A DNA stretch of 64,000 nt, taken from NCBI RefSeq assembly GCF_002234615.1, contig NZ_NMQW01000023.1, positions 186,001-250,000 on the forward strand, given 5' to 3'. Source of the stretch: Paenibacillus rigui. Its GTDB lineage: Bacteria > Bacillota > Bacilli > Paenibacillales > NBRC-103111. The notes under the pieces were generated by a model. It had not been told where the DNA came from and searched no databases. It was given only the letters and a program-made list of their open reading frames with translations. The translations under genes and the position numbers were made by a program. Of this stretch, positions 50,419-58,636 are shown one piece after another (the first letter of the stretch is position 1; each line of letters starts with the position of its first letter).

Positions 50419-51552
50419 ATGAGTATTGCAAATACGAATGCTTGGGTAAACGAAGCATGGGAGCAGACTGTAAGGAAGGTGTCCCGTACAAGCAAGCGGA
50501 TCGGGGCGAATTTCCCGCACGCCAGCGTGAACGGGACCTATGTGCTGGAGCCTGCCTATTGGTGGACGGCCGGCTTCTGGCCGGGGCTGCTGTGGCTGCT
50601 GTACCGGGAGACCGGGGATGAGCAGCTCCGCGGGATTGCGGAGCAGTGCGAGCAGCAGCTGGATCAGGTTGTAACGGATTATTACAAGCTGGATCATGAT
50701 ATCGGCTTTATGTGGACGTTGACGAGCGTAGCGCGCTACAAGCTGCTTCAGGCGGAGGATGCAAAGCGCCGCGGGCTGCTGGCGGCCAACCTGCTGGCGG
50801 CACGCTTCAACGTGAAGGGCAGCTACATCCGCGCCTGGAATCCTTGGCGCGAAGGGGAGGACAACTCCGGCGTCGCCATTATCGACTGCATGATGAACCT
50901 GCCGCTCCTGTATTGGGCAACGGAGCAAACGGGAGATCCGCGGTTCAAGCACTTGGCGATCGAGCACGCGGATACGGTGCTGAATCATTTTATCCGGCCG
51001 GACGGCTCGGTATACCATATCGTTCGCTTCGACGCACAGACGGGCGAGCGGGTGGAAGCGCTGGGCGGCCAGGGCTTCGCGCCGGAATCGGCATGGTCCC
51101 GCGGCGCCTCTTGGGCTATTTACGGGATGGCGTTAAGCTATCAATACACGGGCGACGAGCGATACTTACAGGCGGCCAAAAGGGTGGCTCACTTCTTCAT
51201 CTCCCAGCTCCCGGAAGATCACGTGCCTCACTGGGATTTCCGCCTGCCGGAGAATATTACGCGCTACCGCGATACGTCAGCCGGCGCCTGCGCGGCATGC
51301 GGGCTGCTGCTGATCGCCGATCAGGTCGCGCCGGTCGAAGCCGAGAGCTACCGCAAGGCGGGGGAAGCGATTCTGCATTCGTTGTACACGAACTACGGCG
51401 CGTGGGACGACGAGAAGGAGGAGGGCCTGGTGCTGCACGGCACAAGCCATTATCCGGAAGGTAAGAACGTGGATGTGCCGCTCATTTACGGAGATTACTT
51501 CTTCGTAGAAGGACTCAGCCGGTTGAAAGGCCGGACGGAGCGTTTTTGGTAA
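50419..51552 (+). CDS. Unsaturated glucuronyl hydrolase (GH88)
   Basis: 377-residue cytosolic hydrolase, the same length as Bacillus sp. GL1 UGL. It removes 4,5-unsaturated glucuronic acid from oligosaccharides released by polysaccharide lyases. The catalytic pair are the Asp in LDHDIGFMW and the Asp in AIIDCMMNLPLL. ATG 50419 has GGAGGAG 9 bases upstream. With the preceding lyase and the beta-glucuronidase at 34.6 kb it forms a pathway for glucuronate-containing glycans. No terminator with a T-tract immediately follows; transcription may reach the terminator at 51697. Confidence 0.94.
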   Translation: MSIANTNAWVNEAWEQTVRKVSRTSKRIGANFPHASVNGTYVLEPAYWWTAGFWPGLLWLLYRETGDEQLRGIAEQCEQQLDQVVTDYYKLDHDIGFMWTLTSVARYKLLQAEDAKRRGLLAANLLAARFNVKGSYIRAWNPWREGEDNSGVAIIDCMMNLPLLYWATEQTGDPRFKHLAIEHADTVLNHFIRPDGSVYHIVRFDAQTGERVEALGGQGFAPESAWSRGASWAIYGMALSYQYTGDERYLQAAKRVAHFFISQLPEDHVPHWDFRLPENITRYRDTSAGACAACGLLLIADQVAPVEAESYRKAGEAILHSLYTNYGAWDDEKEEGLVLHGTSHYPEGKNVDVPLIYGDYFFVEGLSRLKGRTERFW

Positions 51553-51636
51553 TGGGATGAAATCCCTCCGTGCTCCCATTGCATTCTTGACCATCAACAG
51601 GTAAAATTTAGGTACATGTACAAGGGAGGTGGAAAT

Positions 51637-51723
51637 ATGAGGGTACAGACGGCTCCCCGGCGGATGCAGCTTATTTTCATATTTCTGTTCTCTTCTGAAA
51701 CACTAGAGCATTTAATGCTTTAG
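51637..51723 (+). CDS. 28-residue leader peptide overlapping a terminator
   Basis: Short ORF with an excellent ribosome binding site (GGGAGGTGG, about 6 bases). The product begins MRVQTAPRRMQ, continues LIFIFLFSSE and ends LEHLML. The last ten codons form the left arm and loop of the strong terminator at 51697-51736. This is the layout of ribosome-controlled attenuators used for antibiotic-resistance or biosynthesis genes. The hydrophobic IFIFLF core recalls macrolide-stalling leaders such as that of ermC; the trigger is unknown. Confidence 0.5.
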   Translation: MRVQTAPRRMQLIFIFLFSSETLEHLML

Positions 51724-51736
51724 TGTTTCTTTTTTT
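51697..51736 (+). terminator. Strong intrinsic terminator/attenuator before the UMP-kinase paralogue
   Basis: GAAACACTAGAGCAT pairs with ATGCTTTAGTGTTTC (15 bp, one G-U) around TTA and is followed by seven T residues. It ends 54 bases before the start of the next gene. Confidence 0.88.
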
Positions 51737-51789
51737 GTTCGCAGTCTTGAAGGACGGCAGGGAGGCTTATCCTTGAGGAGGTGTACCTT

Positions 51790-52527
51790 TTGAAACGATA
51801 CCAAAGAATTCTTATTAAGCTCAGCGGCGGAGCCGTAGCAGGGAGCAGCGAATTCGGCTTCGAGCCGGAGAGACTGGATCACATTGCGAATGAAATTTTG
51901 TCGGTGGTGCACATGGGGGTGGAGGTTTCCATCGTCATTGGAGGCGGGAATATTTTTCGCGGGAACATGGCGGAAAGCTGGGGAATCGAGAGAGCCGAGG
52001 CGGATAATATCGGCACGCTTGCGACAGTCATCAATAGCCTGATGCTGAGAGGCGTCTTAAAGGCGAAGACGACCAAGGAGGTCCGGGTGATGTCGGCCAT
52101 CCCTACCACCTCTGTTGCAGAGCCATATATTCGATTAAGAGCCATGCATCACTTGGAAAAAGGGTATATTGTCCTGTTCGCCGGAGGCAACGGCCAGCCT
52201 TATGTCACGACGGATTATCCTTCCGTGCAGCGGGCGATCGAGATCAACTGCCAAGCGCTGCTCGTAGCCAAGCAAGGGGTGGAGGGCGTGCTGACCGCGG
52301 ACCCCAAGGTCGACCCGAATGCGCGTAAATACAAGTCGCTTCACTATAACGACGTCATTCAGCGTAATCTGAAAGTAATGGATCAGAGTGCATTTATTCT
52401 CGCGCGCGATTACAGCTTACCGATTCATGTATTTAACTTTGACCGTCCCGGATCGATGAAGGAAATTTGCGAAGGGTATGATAACGGCACGCTGATCAGC
52501 AAGGATTCAGGTTTAGTTTGCGAGTGA
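51790..52527 (+). CDS. UMP-kinase-like amino acid kinase paralogue
   Basis: 245-residue protein homologous to PyrH (uridylate kinase). It has the nucleotide-binding IKLSGGAVAG (where PyrH has LKLSGEALAG), IGGGNIFRGNMAESWGIERA and DNIGTLATVINSLML, and GVEGVLTADPKVDPNA. Substitution of the conserved Glu in LSGEA by Gly and other changes, and the absence of frr or tsf neighbours, argue for a specialised paralogue rather than the housekeeping enzyme. TTG 51790 is used, with GAGGAGG upstream. Probably cotranscribed with the monooxygenase. Confidence 0.85.
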   Translation: MKRYQRILIKLSGGAVAGSSEFGFEPERLDHIANEILSVVHMGVEVSIVIGGGNIFRGNMAESWGIERAEADNIGTLATVINSLMLRGVLKAKTTKEVRVMSAIPTTSVAEPYIRLRAMHHLEKGYIVLFAGGNGQPYVTTDYPSVQRAIEINCQALLVAKQGVEGVLTADPKVDPNARKYKSLHYNDVIQRNLKVMDQSAFILARDYSLPIHVFNFDRPGSMKEICEGYDNGTLISKDSGLVCE

Positions 52528-52550
52528 GATGACGAAATGGAGAGATAACC

Positions 52551-53774
52551 ATGTCCAATCAAAGGCTGGAAACGGATGTGTGCATCGTCGGCGGAGGGCC
52601 TGCCGGGGTTATACTGGGCGTTCTGCTAGCCCAAGCGGGAGTCAGGGTTCTTGTGCTTGAAAGCCATGAAAATTTCGACAGGGAATATCGGGGCGAAGTG
52701 CTCCAGCCTCGGTTTACCCAACTGATGGATCAGCTGGGGCTGCGTTCCTATCTGGAATCGTTCCCTTCCTCCAAAATCAGGCGGGGCTCGCTCTATTATC
52801 GGAACAAACGGCTGGGTGAATTCAGCTTCGCCAACCTTGCTCCTGACATTCCTTATGCGCTGTGGATGCCGCAGCCGATCCTGCTTCAGGCTTTATATGA
52901 TAAAGGACGGGAGCTTCCGGCATTTGAAATGAAGTTTCATGCGACGGTGAAGAAGCTGCTCCGGGAAGGAGCGGCAGTTACCGGTGTGGAAGCTGAAGGC
53001 GCGGGAGGAGAACGGTTCGAGGTGCACGCCAAAGTAACCGTTGGGGCGGACGGAAGGTTCTCCGCCGTAAGGAGGCTCGGGGAGTTTCAGATGGAGTATG
53101 AGCACCATGCCGGCGACCTGGTCTGGTTCACGATTCCGCGTCCGGACGGCTGGGATGACGAGGTGCGGTTGAAGGTGAGTGACGGCCACGGATTCATCTT
53201 GCTGCCGAAATACCCGAACCATCTTCAGGTCGGTGTGGCGGTACCGCCCGGGGAATGGAAAGAAATACGGCAGCAGGGGATAGAGCCTTTTCGTCAAGAA
53301 CTGATGGCTGCGAATGAAGCATTCCGCGGCTTCGCGGAATCGTTAACCGACTTTAAACCGTTCGTGCTGCTGCAGGCAACCGATTTCTATGTATCGAGGT
53401 GGGCGCAGGACGGCTGCCTGCTCGTAGGCGATGCAGCCCACTGCGCCTCCCCGGTAGGGGCCGTCGGTGTCTCGCTGTCTGTGACGACGGCTGTGGTGGC
53501 GGCTGATGTCATTTTTGAAGCGCTTCAGGATCATGATGTATCGGCCGAGCGCCTGTCCAGAGTGCAGCAGCTCCGGGACAAGGAAATACGCTCCGTCCAT
53601 AAGGTGCAGGAGCGGGCAGCCAAAATGATGTTCTCTTCCTCCCCGTTTATAAAAACGGTGGCCCCCTTAATCCTTTCATTGGCTGCCAAGACGAGGCTGC
53701 TCAGCTTGATTCAGCGGAACATGCTGCTGCTGTCCGAGCCGGTAAACGTGCACGAACGATTTGTGATCAAGTGA
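52551..53774 (+). CDS. FAD-dependent monooxygenase (PHBH-type)
   Basis: 407-residue flavoprotein. The N-terminus has the FAD Rossmann motif VCIVGGGPAGVILGVLLAQAG, then the GADGRFSAVR segment, and the C-terminal GD motif GCLLVGDAAHCASPVGAVG. The family hydroxylates aromatic compounds or inactivates antibiotics such as tetracyclines and rifampicin. Substrate is unknown; it follows the kinase paralogue by 23 bases, and both lie behind a leader-peptide attenuator, which makes resistance or secondary-metabolite detoxification a reasonable hypothesis. Confidence 0.9.
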   Translation: MSNQRLETDVCIVGGGPAGVILGVLLAQAGVRVLVLESHENFDREYRGEVLQPRFTQLMDQLGLRSYLESFPSSKIRRGSLYYRNKRLGEFSFANLAPDIPYALWMPQPILLQALYDKGRELPAFEMKFHATVKKLLREGAAVTGVEAEGAGGERFEVHAKVTVGADGRFSAVRRLGEFQMEYEHHAGDLVWFTIPRPDGWDDEVRLKVSDGHGFILLPKYPNHLQVGVAVPPGEWKEIRQQGIEPFRQELMAANEAFRGFAESLTDFKPFVLLQATDFYVSRWAQDGCLLVGDAAHCASPVGAVGVSLSVTTAVVAADVIFEALQDHDVSAERLSRVQQLRDKEIRSVHKVQERAAKMMFSSSPFIKTVAPLILSLAAKTRLLSLIQRNMLLLSEPVNVHERFVIK

Positions 53775-53780
53775 ATCATC

Positions 53781-54647
53781 CTAGTACCGATCCATGATCA
53801 GTTGAGTTTTCAAGGAATCCTGCGGGAGAAACCAGCCTTTGCTTTGCAGGTAGGCAATCAGCTCGTCATGCTTTTGGGAGGCGGTAGCGGCGCTGGTCGT
53901 CTTGAAGGAAATTTCGACGACGTATTCCGTGCCGGTTCCTGCGGCATCCTGGATCGGCCAAATTTCAATATAGGTTTTCATGCCGCTCCACGTACCGGTA
54001 TAACGCTTGGCAAGCACAGGACCGTATACGCGCGAAGCCTTCAGCTGCGCCGTTCCCCAGCCGCTGTACAGCCATTTGTCCATTTTGCCGGGAATATTTT
54101 TGACGAGCAGGTCGCGGGAATCGCTGGCGGAAGGAAGCTCCATGCCGCTGTAGCCGGATTTGCTGCCGGTTTTATCATTGGAAATGCTGAGCGTTTGCTT
54201 CTGATAGCCCCACTCCACCTGCGCAGCGTAGTTGGTATCGCTCGAGCTGAAGCCCTGCTGGTTCGCCAAAGTCAAAGCTGCGTTAATGTCTCCATTGGCA
54301 ATCGGGTAACGCTTCTTGTAAGTCAGATCAAAGTCATTCTCGCCCTCCATCTTGCGAATCCGGGGGGACCAGCCGTTCGTGTAGATATCCTGTGCGCTCG
54401 TGTCCATGAATTCGACGTTCATTTTGGTCACCGTATCCGGCATACCGAAGGTGGAACGAACGGTACTGGTCAGCTTGTTGTCCGAGCCTAACACGGCACT
54501 CGGCTGCAGCAGCAGCTTGACCTCGTAATCGGGCACCATATTGCTTGCGGCATGCACCGGTTCAGGCGCTTGAATGCTTACGGCCAGGATTGCGGCACAA
54601 ACCGCTGCGCTTAACGTGCGTACCCATGTCCTTCTTGTTTTCATCAT
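53781..54647 (-). CDS. Secreted CYTH-like protein
   Basis: 288-residue protein with a signal peptide (positively charged MMKTRRTWVR, hydrophobic core, cleavage near VHAAS). The mature part starts YEVKLLLQP, then FMDTSAQDIYTNGWSPRIRK followed by FDLTYKKRYP, which resembles strands of the CYTH/triphosphate-tunnel fold, including an E-x-K pattern and conserved basic residues. CYTH enzymes are cytosolic, so an exported member is unusual. The resemblance is by eye; the function is unknown. ATGATG is preceded by AGGGAG. Confidence 0.7.
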   Translation of the reverse strand: MMKTRRTWVRTLSAAVCAAILAVSIQAPEPVHAASNMVPDYEVKLLLQPSAVLGSDNKLTSTVRSTFGMPDTVTKMNVEFMDTSAQDIYTNGWSPRIRKMEGENDFDLTYKKRYPIANGDINAALTLANQQGFSSSDTNYAAQVEWGYQKQTLSISNDKTGSKSGYSGMELPSASDSRDLLVKNIPGKMDKWLYSGWGTAQLKASRVYGPVLAKRYTGTWSGMKTYIEIWPIQDAAGTGTEYVVEISFKTTSAATASQKHDELIAYLQSKGWFLPQDSLKTQLIMDRY

Positions 54648-54930
54648 TTGACAGCTCCCTTTGGGAAGAATTGGCTTACAAGCTTGACTATAAGGAGACT
54701 ATGTTTTCAAGATGTTAACCGCGTGTATTGTTATTGTAAATCGATACCAAATAATTGCATTCGATCCGCCAGAGGCTTCGAGCCAAGCAATACAATGCAA
54801 TGGAATGGAAGGAAAGGAAAGCCACCCCTTATAGCGTGGCGAATGAGTCTGTCTGAAAGCATGTGGAAAAAGACACTTTCCCAGCCACCGGTTCCGTGGA
54901 GGGGAATGCGTCCCAGGCTTCGCCAAACAT

Positions 54931-54972
54931 GGACAAACGGCCTCCCCGCCCTTGAAAAGGCGTAGAGGCCGT
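54931..54972 (-). terminator. Terminator of the large secreted protein
   Basis: ACGGCCTC pairs with GAGGCCGT, with an inner CGCCTTTT/AAGGGCG helix, followed on the minus strand by TTGTCC. The region 54648-54930 upstream holds no gene that I can support. Confidence 0.6.
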
Positions 54973-54998
54973 CGTGTCATGTCAAGAGATGAATCCGT

Positions 54999-57968
54999 CT
55001 ATTTCGATAAGCTGCTAAGTAAATAAGAGACATGCAGTGTCAGCTGCGTTTTGGCGTAATCGGTCATTTTGCCTTTGGCCGCATCCTTGGCGATGGCCTC
55101 CAGCAGCTCCTGCAGGTGCTTGACCGCTTGATCCGTATGGCCCTTCTGCGCCTGCTTCTCGGCATTGGACAGCTTGGCTTCGGTCGAGACAGCCGCTCCG
55201 TGATTCTGGAACTGGCCGCTGCTCTCCAGCTGTGCAATCAAGGCATGAACGGCTTCAAAGCTGGTGCTGAAGGTTACCTCGAAGGAGAAGCTTTGCTCCG
55301 CTGCGTTCCCTGCGGCATCCTCGACACGGTACTGTACCGTGTGGGTGCCGAGGCCGATTTGCTTCGCCGACAGCACTTGACCCGAGGTGATCTCGGTACC
55401 GTCGAGCTGAAGCTGCTGCAGGGTGATGCCGGATACCGCATCGCTCGTCGCAAGCTCGAATTTCAAAGTCGCATCATACGTGACGCTGTGCACGGTTTGG
55501 CCGGACTCGGTCAGAACGGCCGTCGGCGCCGTTTTATCCAGACGCACCTGCACGGCTTGAGCGGCTTCTGCGTTGCCCGCCGCGTCGGTCGAATAATATT
55601 GAACGGTGTTGACGCCCTCCGAAGCAATGACGACCGGAGCGGTATAGCTCGTCCAAGCGCCTCCGTTGCTGTTGTACGACGTGGATGCGACACCGCTGCC
55701 TGCATCCGAGGCCTGCAAGATCAACGTCACATCGTCACGGTACCAGCCTGCACCGTTAGGCGTGGCGGACAGTGATGACGTCGTGACAGGAGCTGTCGTA
55801 TCGGCGGAGAAGTCGCTGATCCCTCTTGGCTTCAATTGGTAGACCCCTTTGAAAATAGCAGCAACGCCGCGTACCGTGACGACCTGCCCTTCGTGGTAAG
55901 GGAACGAGTCCAACGTCAAGCCGGTACGGCCGTCGACACGGACATGATTGGTTACCGAACCGGAGGCGGTAACCAGATCGAATTCAAAGGAGCCGGCAGG
56001 GGTGGCGCTGGCCAGGTTGTGAATGGTTCCATTCGACAGCTCGACCAGCTGTCCCTGATTGTCCTCGCTTACTGCCCTTACAGGTATCACGAAAGGAAGC
56101 GCAGCCGTGCCCTTCTTGGCGATAGCTACCGGAGTAGCGAGCTCCAGCTCTGTGTTATAGTGAGCCAGCGGAGCGGATACGGAGACGACATCGCCTTGGT
56201 GAAAGCCGCTTTGGCTTTGGAACACATACACGCCGCCTGTCGCGTCCTGTAAATAAAAGGATTGTCCGCCGAACGCGCCCGGCTCGGTGGTGACGACGCC
56301 TTCTACGGTTACGAGCGTATTATCGGATTTCCCGCGCGCCTCCGCGATCGAGATTTTGTCCGGTACCGGAGGCTTGTCCTCCGGCAGCGGCTCGGCCGGC
56401 ACGTTCGCCAGGGTGACCGCCTCGGTTTTGAGATTGCTGCCGTTCTGTCTCAGGCGGAGATTGGCCGCTCCGCTGCTGCCCGGCTTGATGCGGACATTCA
56501 AGTCCTTGTACGCATGGCCCAGACCATCCGCAGTCACGCTGAATGCGGAGCTGTAGCCGTATGCCGTCGGCCACGTGCCGTCGGCATTCTGGATTTGAGC
56601 GACCTGCGTGCCGCCGGTCAAGTAAATGCCTGCGCTGAAGCCCGAGACGGTCGCGTAAGGCGTCAGGTTATCCGCTACGACGCGGATCTGGAAATCCTGC
56701 GCATTCGGAAGCTGCGCCTGATGCACGAAGCTGTATGCGGCTGCCGCTGTCGCCGCCGGACCGCCGTAGGAGCCGGCCTTGAAGGTGGTCGGATCCCACC
56801 ATTTGTAGCCTGCTGCCGGCGCAGCCCAAGGCTCTGCCTGCGGCTCGGTGGAAGCCGCAGGCTCCTCGAACGAAAGCAGGGCCGTCGGCTGATCCAGCTG
56901 CAAGCCGCTGACATCGCTCAGCTTCGTATAGCTTTCTTTCTTGCTCAGCCAGTTGATGATATTGACGAGCAGGGTGCCGTCATTTTGTTCCTTGAAGCCA
57001 TCATAGGTTGTCTTGGCTTGTCCGGTCTCTTCCCGTACATATTTAGGCGTTGCATCCTCAACAGGGGAGGAGTCTCCGATAAATGCGGCTTTACCTGAAC
57101 CGGATTTGGAGATGGCTACATAAGGACCTTCTGCCACGCCGCCCCCGTTATAGACGCCTTGATCGACCGCATTGGCCCATGCCTCGTTCGTCTGAGGCAG
57201 GTAAACGATGCCTTTGGCACGCGTCGGATCGAGAATTTCGATCGTAGAGCCGGCATGCATCGCAACGGTCGATACCCCGCTCGTAATGCCCAGCGCCTGA
57301 TCCGGTGCCACCACCTGGCTGGTGATGATGTCTCCGAGGGCATTGTAGCGGAAGCGGACGCCAAAGTTTTCGTTCAGCCAGTCGGAGCTGGCCACCCCTT
57401 GCATCGCAGAGGAGCTGCGTTCCTCCGTGCTCATTCCTTTAGCAGGATCATCCCAGGCACCACGGCGGTAGCCGTTCATGACCTCGGAGGCATCCCAGCG
57501 GTTTTTGTTGCGGTCTGCATTATAATGGTCGGCGATGAAAAAGATGCTGCCGCCGTTTTGAACATATTGCTGCATAGCGGCTTGCTCCGTTTGCTTGTAG
57601 GGGATGTTCGCTTCCCCGATGACAAACACATCGTAGCCCTGCAAGTCTTCAATCGTGATAGGGGCAGCTTTGCGGAGCTCCTTGACATAGTAGCCGTTGT
57701 CCGCCAGAGCATTCCCGAAATCGGAGAAGGCCCCGTCAATGACCCAGTCGGCTGCGCCGGCGGTCTGTCCGTGCGTGTTGTCGAACAAAACCTTTTTGCC
57801 TGCATTTTCGTTGACAACCTTCGCATTGATGAAGGGAGCGGGATCGCTTGGACCCTCCGCAAAGGCTTGCGGCAGTAGGTCTGTAAAGGAGGCTTGTACA
57901 GGCAGCGCGAGTGCAAGCGCGAGCGTTGTTTTCAACAGCGCCGTTTTCCAATTTCCTGGTTTTCTCAT
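54999..57968 (-). CDS. Large secreted multidomain protein with FIMAH domain
   Basis: 989-residue exported protein. A signal peptide ends near AFAEG. Residues 50-340 look like a glutamine-amidotransferase/ThuA-like fold (VLFDNTHGQTAGAADW; GGSIFFIADHYNADR). Then come a beta-rich region, an OB-fold-like domain of the YhcR type (ISIAEARGKSDNTLVTVEGVV), two OmpL47/Ig-like repeats (GWYRDDVTLILQASDAGSG; TVQYRVEDAAGNAAEQ) and a C-terminal FIMAH helical bundle (FEAVHALIAQLESSGQ onwards). Chosen ATG 57968 follows GGAGGAATAAG; upstream codons in frame do not encode a signal peptide. Probably acts on extracellular nucleic acid or carbohydrate; exact role unknown. Confidence 0.88.
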   Translation of the reverse strand: MRKPGNWKTALLKTTLALALALPVQASFTDLLPQAFAEGPSDPAPFINAKVVNENAGKKVLFDNTHGQTAGAADWVIDGAFSDFGNALADNGYYVKELRKAAPITIEDLQGYDVFVIGEANIPYKQTEQAAMQQYVQNGGSIFFIADHYNADRNKNRWDASEVMNGYRRGAWDDPAKGMSTEERSSSAMQGVASSDWLNENFGVRFRYNALGDIITSQVVAPDQALGITSGVSTVAMHAGSTIEILDPTRAKGIVYLPQTNEAWANAVDQGVYNGGGVAEGPYVAISKSGSGKAAFIGDSSPVEDATPKYVREETGQAKTTYDGFKEQNDGTLLVNIINWLSKKESYTKLSDVSGLQLDQPTALLSFEEPAASTEPQAEPWAAPAAGYKWWDPTTFKAGSYGGPAATAAAAYSFVHQAQLPNAQDFQIRVVADNLTPYATVSGFSAGIYLTGGTQVAQIQNADGTWPTAYGYSSAFSVTADGLGHAYKDLNVRIKPGSSGAANLRLRQNGSNLKTEAVTLANVPAEPLPEDKPPVPDKISIAEARGKSDNTLVTVEGVVTTEPGAFGGQSFYLQDATGGVYVFQSQSGFHQGDVVSVSAPLAHYNTELELATPVAIAKKGTAALPFVIPVRAVSEDNQGQLVELSNGTIHNLASATPAGSFEFDLVTASGSVTNHVRVDGRTGLTLDSFPYHEGQVVTVRGVAAIFKGVYQLKPRGISDFSADTTAPVTTSSLSATPNGAGWYRDDVTLILQASDAGSGVASTSYNSNGGAWTSYTAPVVIASEGVNTVQYYSTDAAGNAEAAQAVQVRLDKTAPTAVLTESGQTVHSVTYDATLKFELATSDAVSGITLQQLQLDGTEITSGQVLSAKQIGLGTHTVQYRVEDAAGNAAEQSFSFEVTFSTSFEAVHALIAQLESSGQFQNHGAAVSTEAKLSNAEKQAQKGHTDQAVKHLQELLEAIAKDAAKGKMTDYAKTQLTLHVSYLLSSLSK

Positions 57969-58228
57969 CTTATTCCTCCATCTCCATCTATAAGGAAAAG
58001 TATCATTGCCCCTCAATTTTAGCACGAAAGCAGCCGGCACAATGATAACATTTGGTAAAAATAGGAATGTAGAACTAAGGAGAAAACGGAAATGGGAGGC
58101 AAGTAGGATGGATCCGTCAGGCAGTCGACAGCATTCGCAGAGGAGCGGTGCCGTGCCCGTGCCGGCAGCTCCATCCAGGAAACCGTGGCTGCAGCAGAAC
58201 CGTGCCTGGAGGAGGCGGAGCATTGGAC

Positions 58229-58471
58229 TTATCGTGATTTCGAATCGTGATATTGATCGGGCAAAGACTTAATGATTTCTTCATAGCTGAGCGCGATAGC
58301 GATTTCGAGGATATGTACCGGATTGCGGTGCGCGTAAGCCAGCAGCAGCTCCTTGTTGAACTCATCCTCATTCATTTTGAGGCTTCTTCGTACCAGCTCC
58401 ATCATCGCTCTTTGATTGCGGTAGTTGAGCTGCTCGATTTTTTCCACAGCCAAATCAATCTCATTTCCCAT
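58229..58471 (-). CDS. Small hypothetical protein of 80 residues
   Basis: Start ATG is preceded by AAAGGGAGGG. The product is helical and highly charged: EIDLAVEKIEQLNYRNQRAM then VRRSLKMNEDEFNKELL. No membrane segment, no recognised domain. It lies between the secreted protein and the lysophospholipid transporter gene on the same strand. Confidence 0.65.
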   Translation of the reverse strand: MGNEIDLAVEKIEQLNYRNQRAMMELVRRSLKMNEDEFNKELLLAYAHRNPVHILEIAIALSYEEIIKSLPDQYHDSKSR

Positions 58472-58636
58472 CGGGACCCTCCCTTTCTGCCCTGTCAGGC
58501 ACGGGGCTTTAACGGGGCTTTATCATATTCATTCGGGAGCACCGCTGATTTTCTGCCTTCATGCTCATGGGGATGGGCATCAAAAAGACTCATTCCGCGT
58601 TCAGGACGGAACAAGTCTTATCGTTTTTTACTATGG

